The position numbers were made by a program, and so were the translations under genes. Shown in pieces: positions 1-9,489 of a DNA stretch of 34,486 nucleotides. Under the pieces are notes generated by a model. The model did no database searches. It was not told the origin of the DNA and worked only from the letters and a program-made list of their open reading frames with translations. The stretch's first letter is position 1; every line of letters begins with the position of its first letter. The DNA is from Laetiporus sulphureus 93-53. Lineage: Eukaryota > Basidiomycota > Agaricomycetes > Polyporales > Laetiporaceae. Location: the NCBI RefSeq assembly GCF_001632365.1, contig NW_024468616.1, positions 7,247 through 41,732 on the forward strand, given 5' to 3'.

Positions 1-237
1 GCGGCCGGTTCGCGTGCCGTGGTGGTGAAGGACGCGCGCACGCTCCTGGCCGCTGTAGAAGGGCGAGAAGAGAATGGATACGCAGAGTGCGGGCACACGA
101 TGCCTTGCGTAGGCTCATTCGCACATGCCATCGAGGTCGGCAGATGGCAGTGGGTTGATCAAACGAGAGGCAGGGAGACTGGAAGGTAAATCTATGCGTC
201 CTGGGGCGACGCACGATACAGGGTGACCGCGACTCAC

Positions 238-977
238 CTACGGCACCCATCCAATGCCATCCAACCCTCCCTCCCTCCTCCTGGAGTGCCGCCACCACTG
301 GGTTGACATCTCCTGCATACGTTCGAGCATTCGTGAGCCACAGTGATTGGGCAAGGGAGTGGGCGGCAGATGGGGTGGGTCTGCATGGACAGCTTGATGC
401 GTTGGGCGCTGGAAGGGCGATGGTTCGGGGTGAACGACAGCGCGGGCTCGCATTCGTATGCCGTGGGCAACAGAGAGGACCGTGACCGTTCAGTACGCGT
501 GGGCATGCTCGTAGTTGCCGCGAAGTCGAAGACGGCACGCTGGGGAAGAGCGACCACGTTCTTACCGAAGTCTAAGGTTGAAAAGTGCGTGGATTTCCGA
601 GTACAACTCAGATTTCCAGAGGAGGAAAGAGGAGAAAGATCGACTAGAGACCGCACCGTGAACAACACAGTGCGGTCGGTCATCGAGACTGGTAAAAAAG
701 CAAAATGTTGTTAGCTTTGCGAGTCTGAAATGATAACTTACCTGACGACCTCAACGTCCGACCGCACATATGAACAACAGCCTCTCCGCCCTTCAAGGTC
801 ACGTACGATACTTGAAAATGTCAAGGAATGCGCGGTGAGGAAGGCTGAGGTCCGAGATAGAGAGGCGAGAGGCGAGAGGTGAGAAGTGGGAACAGGCGCG
901 AGTCCCCGATTGGGAAGTGAAAGCGGCAGCAAGAGCGGATCTAAGTACAGGTCCTGGAGGGTCGCAAAGGGCTCCAT
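238..977 (-). CDS. possible spliced minus-strand gene, product unrecognised
   Basis: Seen: on the minus strand there is an excellent fungal intron at 689-741 (53 bp), with donor GTAAGT, branch-like GCTAAC and a pyrimidine-rich TTTTTTACCAG acceptor. The upstream exon is open from an ATG at 977 (start MEPFATLQDLYLD). Two more donor-like sites follow, at about 565 (GTAAGA) and at 237 (GTGAGT after CCGTAG), so further exons are likely. The spliced peptide is Ser-, Arg- and Leu-rich with no domain I recognise. CpG is common here, unlike the core of the window, so this stretch is either younger or unmethylated. It lies downstream, on the same strand, of the TATA-like end of repeat copy C. It may be the body of a gene whose promoter is that repeat, or a mobile unit. 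The splice sites are more convincing than the reading frame. Confidence 0.35.
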
Positions 978-1469
978 TCGCGGAGATTCTTGGCATACAT
1001 ATAGGTGAATGGTATAGCGAGAGGTCGCAAGCAGCGCCTAGGGGATAGAGTGGATGTACGGCGAGAAAAAAATAAAATGAGCTACGCGCTGAACGGGCGC
1101 TTATCGAGCGAGCTCAAAGAACAATGCATAGAAAACAAACCGGACAGTGATAATACTTGAAATAATGATATGATGAGGAGGATATGCATTCCTAGGGGTC
1201 GCAAAAAAAAAACGGAATTTAGAGCACTTGCTCAAGTTTTTAGAAATATTCTAGTCACAGTTGACAGAATGCAAAAACTTACCTGATTGCGCAAGCTTTC
1301 GCGCATGATCCATCGCGTCGAATGATTGCGACCCTTTTGCAACCCCGAGAATCGAAGCAGAGCTTTCAAATGAGATTGTTTTCAAGAGGATAGGACATGA
1401 TCTCGAGGAGCTAGGAGGTGCGCACGGAGGAAGGCCGAATGTTACATTCGGCCCGGGTTATATAGATAG
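860..1469 (-). repeat. copy C (most divergent) of the ~600 bp promoter-like dispersed repeat
   Basis: Seen: this aligns colinearly with 4610-5205 and 10533-11118. Shared blocks in order are the AT-rich GAGAAAAAA stretch near 1061, the core AACGGGCGCTTA at 1093, CCTGATTGCGCAAGC near 1282 (CCCGATTGGGAAGCC in copy A), GAATCGAAGC near 1350, and a terminal TATATAGATAG at 1459-1469. The left limit is soft. On the minus strand this copy has a good donor (CAGGTAAGT at 1283-1276) that the other copies have lost. The sharp edge at TATATAGATAG coincides with the end of the retrotransposon-like ORF at 1458, so the last codons of that ORF (L-S-I-stop) come from the repeat. Confidence 0.55.
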
Positions 1470-2708
1470 GGCTTCCAGGAGGTTGATTCGGGTTTTCTGG
1501 GTCTCATTGATGCCTTCTAGACCCTTTACCCTTTCCTCACTGGACTTGAGCGCTTTCTTGGCAGCTTCCAGTTCCATCGTTAGTTTGTGGATCTGGTTGC
1601 CGTGCTCTATTTGTGTGGCCGTGTGTTCACCGATTTGTCTCATAAGACGATCTCGGGTCGCTTCGACAGCCAGTCACCCTTCCCGTGCTTCAGCTACCTC
1701 CCTTCGCGCAGCGTCAAGTCTGCTGAGTAGGCGATTGTAGTCATTTTGGAGGTGCCTGTACGCACGGCGCATGTCCACAGGTTGAGTCCAGAAACCGGGG
1801 GTTTCCTCCATTGGTGGGAGAAGACCGGGCCGTGCCAAGTAGTAACTCTGCCTATTGTCGGGGAGCCTGTATCGCTCATACCCTGGCGGAGTTCCTGAAG
1901 CGTGACTTGACCAGACATAGTCCTGTCCCCTTACCGCTCCTCCATGCCTTGCCACCACATCTACTGGTTGTGTCCGATATCACTGTCGATCCTCTTCTGA
2001 GTGATCTCGAGCTCGGATGTCGTATTCCCATTGATGGAATCGCCTCCCTGTTCTTGGCTCATTGGGATAGAGAGTGGCGAATTCATCCGCCAGCCTCGCC
2101 GAAGACCCCCTTCTCCTGGGAAGCGCTTCTAACATTGCTGGTGTCATAAAGTATCGGGGAGTGGGAGCAAGGATGTTGGTGTTGTTGAATGATGACAGAG
2201 TGGATGCTCCGGGTTCTGGACCCTCGGGATTTAGGTGTCCTTCCACGGAATGTTCAGATTGCGCGATTTCGGCCATGTTCGGTGTTGGTACCTGGTCGGG
2301 GTTTTGGCGACCTGTTCAGAAAGGTTCTTCTTCGTCGCTGGAGGAAATGCCGTACTCGTTATCGAACAAGAGGTGATACAGCTTCTGGTCGTCTTCTACG
2401 GGTTCGAGCTGTCTGGGAGCTTCCCTGACTATGCGGTGCAGCTGGTACTCGAGCCTCTCGTAGTAGTTGATGATGACTTGGTAGCGATATAGGATGAAAC
2501 GAGCTTGGGCGACGTGGGGTTGGTAAATGAAGTCTGCCCGAAAGATGACGCTGATATGCTCGTAAACCTGGTCCCACTCTACTGGTCCTGGGGATACGGT
2601 GTATATGGACGTATATCCTTCCAACGAGAACCTTTGCATTCGATGTTGAAATTTACTCACAAGCTTGTCGAGCTGTTCTTCACCAGGGCCTCGTAATGAC
2701 CCAGACAC
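1458..2708 (-). pseudogene. retrotransposon ORF (gag-like), broken by three TGA stops
   Basis: Seen: one reading frame of 417 codons runs from ATG at 2708 (MSGSLRGPGEEQLDKLVSKF) to 1458. It is interrupted only by in-frame TGA codons at 2316-2318, 1980-1982 and 1674-1676. The N-terminal third is helix-rich with many Tyr and Arg residues. The middle is acidic then Pro-rich (SSDEEEPF; ILAPTPRYFMTP). The C-terminal 100 residues look like a coiled coil (heptad-like ELEAAKKALKSSEERVKGLE). There is no zinc knuckle. Inferred: it lies in the right order and strand behind the LTR at 3847-4138, so I read it as the first structural (gag-like) ORF of a gypsy-type element. The C-terminus is truncated at the junction with repeat copy C. 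I do not recognise a named family, so a host coiled-coil protein cannot be excluded. Confidence 0.5.
1459..1469 (-). promoter_or_regulatory. TATA-like motif at the conserved edge of the repeat family
   Basis: CTATCTATATA read on the minus strand. The same motif closes copies A (5195-5205) and B (11108-11118). It sits where a core promoter TATA box would lie for transcription out of the repeat. Function is inferred from sequence and position only. Confidence 0.3.
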
Positions 2709-3846
2709 AGCTTTAGAGTCCTGCTACTCCTAGTAGGTCTAGTTACTATGAAGTCCTGAGTGGCGCGGTTCGCAGTCGCAGAGGGGTCTTTGTGATCTTT
2801 GATTATTTCACCACCAGTGTCCAACTACCTCTGAAGGGATGTAACCTTGGTCCACCTGCCATTCCAGCAGAGCTTTCTGAGAGTTCGTCCCACGCCAAAC
2901 GACTATTTGTCTACGTAGGTACTGGTAACTAAACCCCTAAGTAAGTCAGAACTGCGCAGGGGTTGAATACACGTCTGGTGCCTCTTTAGCACTGAGCAAG
3001 TAGGTTTATTCCCTCGCTACTCGAGGTTATGCAGGTCTCGCTGAAGCGGTCCAGAAGTGTTGCTGATTTACAGCTTCAGGGCCTTTTCAAAGGTGTTCCG
3101 TACCTCCCGCAAGTTCTCCCTTGTCTGCGGTTGTTACGTCTGCTACCCCTAGACCTGGTGGCTAGGATGGCGACGTTAGAGGATAAATCCTCCATATAGC
3201 ATGGCAGCTAGGCTGAGGATAGTTTATATGGACTAGCAGACCCGAACATCAGATTACCCCGCTGGTCAGTCCAATATAGGAGCTGCCTCGTTGCTGCGAC
3301 GTACTCGATATCGGTACCCTTTTAAGGAGCACTGCATCCTTTCCCCCTAGAGGTGCTGACATCAACAGGCACTCCTGGCCCTTCTTGACAGCCCTAATGC
3401 AGTTTTAACCACTAGGTTTGTGTAGGAAATCCCCTTACGCCTGGGGTCGCAGCAGAGTTTGGGACTGTAGTATGTCACCCACTTTCGCAGGAGGTTGGTT
3501 TAGGGCCTATGTATCCTGACTGACAATCCACGTATTCGCTTCACCGAAGAGGTTTAGCAGGGCACGGCTAAGTCCGAGGAGAGTTGAAAAAAGCCCTGAC
3601 TGGGCACGATGAGGATGGAGTTGATCGACAGTGAAGTAGCAGTCCAAGGCGTCGACCGGTGCCCACAGACTATAGAGAGTAGTTTCGAGTTATGTGAAGG
3701 ATCTCAGGAACTCCTGGGTCCGCTCTCGCCTAACCCGTCAGGGTTGTTTAGCTTAAGTGGAGGAGTAAAGACCAACTCAAAACTGAGGGGTAGGCCTCAG
3801 CTCGAGCGGGTATATATACAGGAGGGGCCAGACCCCTGGTACTGGG
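2709..3846 (-). other. long untranslated leader between LTR and gag-like ORF
   Basis: About 1.1 kb without a convincing ORF on the minus strand; the 80-codon plus-strand frame at 3609-3851 looks fortuitous. Composition is unlike the CpG-poor core. I could not place a primer-binding site with confidence. It is consistent with a retrotransposon 5' leader, but could hide an intron or an older insertion. Confidence 0.3.
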
Positions 3847-4138
3847 TGTAAGACCCTGCATACCCTAGGTTTGCAATAATACATCATTATGGCATGCTAT
3901 GGCGTGCTCAGGCCTAGGGGAGTCCGTCTAAGTCTAGGAGTGTCTATGGAGTTCAGGCTTGTGATGTCACTATGATGTAGGGTCATGTGACTGATTCATG
4001 TCCGAAGGATGTCCGAGTGGCGTGGGTATACTAAGATATACACGTGGAGGCATAGTGGTATCTTCTATATATAGTAACTAGGTGGATAAATAATGGTCCG
4101 TGGGCGCTTGAGACTTGTGGCGCAGAAAAACCATGACA
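3847..4138 (-). repeat. LTR of the left gypsy-like element (left edge uncertain)
   Basis: Seen: the right edge reads ...CTTGTGGCGCAGAAAAA then CCATGACA, ending at 4138. On the minus strand this is a TGTCATGG start. The same end structure occurs at 34140 (TTTGTGGCAAAAATCTGTGACA) and, more loosely, at 12346. A TATA box (TATATATA) lies at 4066-4073 in the orientation expected for minus-strand transcription. The left edge is placed at TGTAAG (3847), giving a 292 bp LTR with TG..CA ends. I could not confirm that edge with a primer-binding site, so the LTR may be longer. Confidence 0.45.
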
Positions 4139-4258
4139 ACGGCGGCTCACCTAGTATAGCGTCCCAACCCACCCTACGTTCGCTCTAGCCCACATACGTG
4201 CTCCCTGAGACCCAACGACTGCCCTCCTCCTGCGTCGCTGCTGACCCATCGCCGTCTT

Positions 4259-4543
4259 TCACATGCGTTCACTCGCTCGCAAGCTGTTGTGATCGAGTGA
4301 TGGCATGCGTGCATGGCAGATGTGGGAGGCCTGCAGAATCAATTTGAGCGGAGAGAATCTGGTGGTGGAGAATGGGGAGAATTCGGTGGTGGTGGATGGG
4401 GAGAATCCAGTGGTGAATGAAGGAGGCAGTGGTTGGTAGGAGGTGGGTGCTGTAGAGAGCACGCGTGCGTGCTTGTTCGCTGAAGAGTCAATATCGTTCG
4501 AATGAAGGCTAATACTCACCTGAAAATTGAGAGCGGGTGCCAT
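4259..4543 (-). CDS. small Ser/Thr/Pro repeat ORF, probably part of the repeat-linked gene
   Basis: A 94-codon minus-strand frame beginning MAPALNFQ. A donor-like CAGGTGAGT sits at 4522-4514, so the ATG exon may be only about eight codons and the rest intron or UTR. The middle carries three imperfect repeats of about eight residues of the form (S/T)TTxFSP, encoded by a tandem repeat at 4350-4420. No domain is recognised. It lies just downstream, on the minus strand, of repeat copy A, in the same relative place as the spliced exons after copy C. Confidence 0.2.
   Translation of the reverse strand: MAPALNFQVSISLHSNDIDSSANKHARVLSTAPTSYQPLPPSFTTGFSPSTTTEFSPFSTTRFSPLKLILQASHICHARMPSLDHNSLRASERM
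4350..4420. repeat. short tandem repeat, ~24 bp unit x3
   Basis: Three imperfect units built on GGAGAATYYGGTGGTG. They encode the Ser/Thr/Phe/Pro repeats of the overlapping minus-strand frame. Confidence 0.6.
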
Positions 4544-4609
4544 GCTAACCTAAGCAGAGGACAATGAGAGTAAATGGGAGGAGATAGACATGAATGAGGT
4601 TGAAGGAAG

Positions 4610-5205
4610 ATGAGGGGAGGACGACGCGAGCACACTCACTGATCGGGGAGTCAGATGCGCTGTGCACATGAGGGGAAAGGGCACGTCGTGGAGCCTTGAA
4701 AACAGTACTGACGGACTCGAAATTTTGCAGTTGAGTCATTTAGATGTATTGCTAGGGGGCCCCAGCACTGACTAGCGAGCGGATTGCGATGCACGAGAGA
4801 AAAAAGCAAAAAGTCACCAGGACCATAACGGGCGCTTACCGACTGAGTTGAAAGGGCATCCCGTAGAAACACAAATAAATTGCGGAATGATAAGAATTTA
4901 ATTAGCTGGGTGCTTGGGATATAGAGTGAGGGGGCCCCAATAAAACCGAGGTGATAGAAGTAACTGAGGGTCTTAAAAAGACCAATATTGACCAAACCAC
5001 CACCGTGAGGAAACCTGCCCGATTGGGAAGCCTACAGCGCCCGTTCCGCTCAACTGGGCATTGGGGCCCCTTTGGGGCCTTCAAGATTCGAAGCGTGGCT
5101 TTCAGATGAGGGTATTTTGAAGAACATAGCACAAGAATTGAATGTGCTATGGAGGGCCCTCTGAGCATGGCCATTAGGGGCTAACAGCTCCCGGTATATA
5201 GATAG
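4610..5205 (-). repeat. copy A of the ~600 bp promoter-like dispersed repeat
   Basis: Seen: strongly similar along its length to 10533-11118, in the same orientation. Landmarks include GGGGAGGACGAC near 4615, AAGGGCACGTCGTGGAG near 4677, CCATAACGGGCGCTTA near 4825, GGGGGCCCCAATAAAA near 4930 and GAGGAAACCTGCCCGAT near 5007. It ends at TATATAGATAG (5195-5205). This copy keeps CpGs that copy B has as TG/CA. No TG..CA ends, terminal inverted repeats or Pol III boxes are visible, so it is not an obvious LTR, MITE or SINE. On the plus strand the terminal TATA points toward the decayed gene that follows. Confidence 0.75.
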
Positions 5206-5689
5206 ATTGGTGGTATGCACAATGTTCAGTCTTTCACATTCCATTCTCAAGCATGTGGTGCGATAGTACACTTTTCTCCTCATTCAGACAATGTTCTCAC
5301 ACCTTCACTCTCCCAGAACACATGACACCTGAGAGATCAATGTCACGCTCTGCCTCTATCTTTCCTGCAGCAAAGCAGCCTCAGCTGAGCTCCAGTGCAT
5401 CATTTAATGAACATACTCAGGTGGAAAATCAAGCATTCCATGCTCATGGATTCCAACCTCCAAGCCAATCTATGCTCCATCCTTCCAAATTTTCTTTTGT
5501 GGAAGGTACTGTGCCACTGGTAGCTGCAACATCAAACTCCGTGCCAGTGTCAGCGCAGCCACCAAAGCCTGATGGTCATGAAAGCCCAGCGAGTTATTTA
5601 TAATACAGATATTTTAATCAGGGCGTCACCATAACACTGACAATTCTCAGCCAACATCAGTTGCTCAAGGTGAATTGTGCAGCTTGACG

Positions 5690-6990
5690 GGAGCAATGAG
5701 TGAATTAATGCTGGAAGTCCGAAAGCTATCAACGATGATGATGAACACTTCAAGTTTGCCAACCTCGAATAGATGAAGGCATGATGTGGATGTGGATGAC
5801 GGAGATGTGGGGGACAATGAGAGCAATGCACAAGCAACAGTTGTCCAATGGCAGATGCGCAGATTCATCCAACATCGATCAAAAAGAGACAATCAACTGG
5901 CTGTAAGTCTTGTAAAATTCTGTGCCTCTTCTAGCTGACATTCTTTTCAAAGAGGATATCTGTGAGCACACTAGGCACTTGATGCAATGTGACAGTAGAG
6001 ATTCACCAATTGAAGAGACTTGCATGGCATCTCGCAGTGACATTCTTATGTGAGATGGTATAGGTGATTGCTGCACCGCTTCCTCTTTTCGCCTGGACTT
6101 AGGATCAACTCCCGGCTCACAATGGAACAAGTCTGCCATCAAGGTGTTCACACAAGACTTCATTTCTGTTGGCCTATACCAATGCCGCAGTGAAAAAGCA
6201 ATAGCTGTTGCTTTCAGATCTCATTTCAAGTCTCTGAAGAAGCATTATGAATGACAGGCAGGACCAGCAGAGGCAGAAACTGACTGCGTCAATCAATACA
6301 CAAAAGATCAGAGGAGACAAACGGTGAGTGTAAAAGTGTTAGATCACAGTTGCTTTCATCTTAATGCCTCTATGTCAGCTGTTTCAACGCCGACTCAAGA
6401 TAGCAGTGCACACACTGCAACTTTGAAAACATGTCAGCATTCTGCGATCTCTGGGTCCTGACAGAATGAGCTCAGATGAACCGGACTCCATCGACACTGG
6501 TTTAGATGTGTGATCATACCATGTATCTATACTGCCATGGAGGAATCTGGCCCTCAGAAGTTGGCTGCACATTTTTGACAATACATACCTTATCTCCAAA
6601 TTCTACATGCAAGAGAATGGGTGGGGCAGATTTTCCCATGCACACGCCATCATCTTGCCTAGCTCTGTGCATCAACAAGATTACAGCATCCACTGTGCAG
6701 TGCCCTGTTTGCCTGCCAATGCCTACAATCAAGACTGAATTCGTCAGTTGCATCCTATTGAGGTTGACAATCTGAATAGCCACCCTGAATATGACTTTGT
6801 CCATGACGAAGAAATGCTACTGTAAGTCTTTTTGTTACTGAATGATCTGCTGCCAATCAATGGCCATTCACTTTCAGTTTGTCTCAATCAAGTATGCCCA
6901 CTGTCCAGGCAGATGTCGCTGGCTGCACCCTGCACCCACATTGGTGGTAAATGGATGAGAATGGAAGAATTGCTTGCTTTATAGAGCTAT
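5690..6990 (+). pseudogene. decayed multi-exon Agaricomycete hypothetical protein (LGxDxMSSDE family)
   Basis: Seen: exon-like islands with degenerate stops. Island 1 is 5697-5902 (acidic, then WQMRRFIQHRSKRDNQLA), before a GTAAGT donor at 5903. Island 2 is about 6088-6323 (WNKSAIKVFTQDFISVGLYQ, HFKSLKKHY). Then comes an intron at 6324-6378 (55 bp), and a third island with LFQRRLKIAVH, SLGPDRMSSDEPDS and WRNLALRSWLHIFDNTYL. An intron at 6822-6877 (56 bp, GTAAGT..TTTCAG) precedes a short tail. Known: proteins with a core L-G-x-D-G-M-S-S-D-E followed by a W-R-x-P-x-L-x-x-W-L-R-x-F-D block are frequent multi-copy hypothetical proteins in mushroom genomes; their function is unknown. Several in-frame TGA/TAG codons show that it is dead. 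Repeat copy A lies immediately upstream and may have been its promoter. Confidence 0.6.
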
Positions 6991-7709
6991 TCTTCACCTA
7001 ACTTCACCGACGCACTTTCCAGTTGGCTGTCATTCCCATTTTCAAGTAAGCATAGTCTCCATTACACAGGCCAGCCATTTATCACCATGAGATTCCATCG
7101 TAATACATAGGTACTATCCCCTACTATACAATTCTTGACATACTACTCAAGTCTTCCTTCCAATGAAATCTCGTGATTCAACTGAGAACTTATTGTCTGA
7201 CATGATTAAATCTGATGCTCGAACTAAGTTATTACACAAGCAGGGAGTGTGGAAATCTTTACGACGAGAAGCTAAAGCCTGAGACAGCCATTTTCAAAAA
7301 CATGTTTATTGGAGAAGGAAAATGCGAGTGTGGCATGCGTATGATCAAGCAAGTGCAGATGCTGTCAGTTAACAACACCAATGGGAGGGAAGTGAGAGGT
7401 CTGCCCAAGGAAAACCATTTCTGATGCTGTGTGCGTTTGTAAGCTTACAGAGCAAATTGATTGCAGATCAAGGCTCGTCGACAGAGGTGAGGAGCATGAG
7501 GCAGCCTCGTAGTACTGACGCTCTGTGATGGACAGCTCAGTTGATAGACAATGCTTTAGACAAACAGCAGACAGTGAATGTGTCAGAAACAGAGAATGTG
7601 ACCATGCTTCATCGATTTGCAATGCACCACGTGTACATATGCACTTGGAGCTATGCAGGAAAGGCCCAACCTCAATAAGCTAACAGCCACAGAGGCTACG
7701 CCAATATGA

Positions 7710-8114
7710 TCATCCTTTCCCGAATGGGCTTCAGTAAATCTGCAAAAGTGGCATCAGCATTCAATCCATCTTGAGACTGCAAGTCTGCTCTTCGATAGAC
7801 CTGTCATTTGGACAAAGAAGCAGTGGAAGGATCAGAAAAAGGATTTCTCCCATTCTGAATGCCAAATTATCACGGAACAACTAATGATCCAACTCTCCAT
7901 GATCAGGCCATTCTCAGAGATCGAGAGCCACCTTCAGCAGGCAAGCAAAGTGGGTGGGCCTCATGCTGTTCTGGTATTCCTCAAATATTTACGACGACCC
8001 CTGCAACATCATCTGATCAAATTTAAGCATGCCATGATCATTACAAAAGATGACTTGAATGATCTGGCAATGGCCCTGATCTACAATCAGGAGCCAATTT
8101 ATGAGAGTAGATGA
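7710..8114 (+). pseudogene. unrecognised 134-residue open frame
   Basis: An uninterrupted plus-strand frame of 135 codons with stop (SSFPEWASVNLQKWHQHSIH..., first ATG at 7884), ending ...ALIYNQEPIYESR. It has a basic central part (PVIWTKKQWKDQKKDF), a helical stretch (LVFLKYLRRPLQHHLIKF) and an acidic DLNDLAMAL motif. This length of open frame is unusual in the decayed core, so it was probably coding until recently. I do not recognise the family. It follows the decayed hypothetical gene on the same strand, with an unassigned interval (6990-7710) containing scattered open frames such as CECGMRMIKQVQ near 7320. It could be the 3' exons of a second captured gene. Confidence 0.35.
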
Positions 8115-8224
8115 TGGATACTCATGCATGGGAGAGGGAGGATAAACTGGTTAGATTGGCTCATTGTGAAGGAAGGTCTGCAGAAGAAGGGATTACAGAT
8201 GTTGAGGGATAATCAATCCTGGTC

Positions 8225-9135
8225 TTAGCCTTCAGTGAGGAAGGAGCGACAAGCATGGAAGCAATGGAGTGGAGGGGTTCTTGCACTTCACCTGTACGCC
8301 AAGCGTGAGTGGGACAATCTCCGTGATGTGCATATCAGGACCATATACCTTGATGGGAACACTAAGCGACTCACCCAGAAGATGCATTGCCTTGAGACCC
8401 TCCTGGTAATTTGGACCACCATGACAGATGTAGATCTTTGGCAATCAGTGGAGCCTTGTACTCCTTCAGCAGGCAGATAATACCCTTGAAGGTGGCGGCA
8501 ACATTCAGGAAGTTCACGATATTACTGTCAATGATGAGGATCTTGCCATCAGGACGAAGCTTCCATGGGTGATGATGTCAATGATCATCTTCGCATATTC
8601 ATATGTCTGATCTTCAGTCCGCGTGCTGGAGTATTCGCCATAGTTCGGGAGCTCATATGCAAAGCTGTGAGCAGTGATGGCATACACGATGGATGCACCA
8701 CCACCAGCGACCATCATCCAGATGCAGCCCTCTGGACTGACAATGGTAAGCTTGAGGAAAGCACTGGGTGAAGCATCGAGCTTCTGGATGTATGCTTTCT
8801 CCTTGGAAAAGTCACGGCCAAAAGGAGTGGGCCAAACCTGTGTGAAATGTAAGATACTAGGACTGGATGAGATGTGCATACTCATCATTGGCTGGTCAGG
8901 CTTTGCAGCCAAGTTAAGGTGGTAGATGGTCAGCTCATCACCATTGATGCCATCAAGGCAGATGAGCTGGTTGATTTCGAGATATGCAAAGTACAGGTCA
9001 ACATAAACGAAAGAACGGATGAGAAAGTCTACAAGGGTCTCCTTCTTCACCTCAGGTACATGCTTGAGGAATGTGTTCGTAATGGTTTGTCTGGATGGGT
9101 TTGGTGCATTCGTGGGCAGCTGGAGAGTGAGAGCA
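8225..9135 (-). pseudogene. ATP-citrate lyase fragment
   Basis: ATP-citrate lyase cleaves cytosolic citrate with CoA and ATP to acetyl-CoA and oxaloacetate. Seen on the minus strand: SRQTITNTFLKHVPEVKKET, VDLYFAYLEINQLICLDG, PFGRDFSKEKAYIQKLDAS, EGCIWMMVAGGGAS, YELPNYGEYS and [16 protein letters not shown]. After a frame change come [12 protein letters not shown] and [18 protein letters not shown], then VPIKVYGPDMHITEIVP. These match the N-terminal citrate/ATP-grasp half of the enzyme in order, starting about 180 residues into the protein and reaching the usual C-terminus of that half. A block expected between AAKPDQ and PFGRD is missing and replaced by intron-like sequence (ATTTCACACAG). Missing N-terminus, frameshift and substitutions in otherwise invariant positions mark it as a pseudogene. 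It is upstream of, and possibly continuous with, the duplicated segment at 9253-9480. Confidence 0.85.
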
Positions 9136-9252
9136 TGTTGACACCATGTCAGGCAGGCAGACCACGTAGCAGGAGAACACTTTGCAACATGAGGTCCCCA
9201 TGAGCTGGCCATCTGAAACAGATATTGAATAGCATCACCTGTGGCTGAGTGG

Positions 9253-9480
9253 AGAAGCAGCATCAGCACCCTGTTCTTTAGCAGCCCACCCACCTTCCAC
9301 GTCATAGACTAAATCAGCTCCTCCATGTGGCTCACAATGCCAGCGAGTGGATCGACAACATAACTGAGTTGGGTAGAGTGACTTAGGCCCCAGCTGAGCA
9401 CCTTGCCTATGTGTGATCCTGCCCGAGTGCAACGGCGGTGATGGTGCTGTTGAGCTGTGTGAGCCAGATGAGGCTATATT
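9253..9480. repeat. duplicated segment, decayed copy (partner at 31985-32220)
   Basis: Seen: same-orientation similarity to 31985-32220 along the whole stretch (CACCCTGTTCTT, CCCACCTTCCACG, ATGTGGC, GAGCACCT, GGTGNTGTTGAGCTG). Differences are dominated by CG to CA/TG changes in this copy. A minus-strand frame is conserved between the two (SMTWKVGGLLKNRV here, SMAWKVGRPLKNRV there; YVVDPLAGIV versus YVVGSPTDVV), so the segment may be coding. I do not recognise the protein. Confidence 0.65.
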
Positions 9481-9489
9481 GTGTGTGAT

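Noticed and set aside
3609..3851. 80-codon plus-strand frame
   Set aside because: Antisense within the retrotransposon leader, with low-information composition.
4610..5205. Repeat family as a SINE
   Set aside because: No Pol III A/B box pair and no poly-A or simple-repeat tail at the boundaries.
8565..9203. Plus-strand frames over the ATP-citrate lyase fragment
   Set aside because: Antisense shadows; the minus strand has clear homology.
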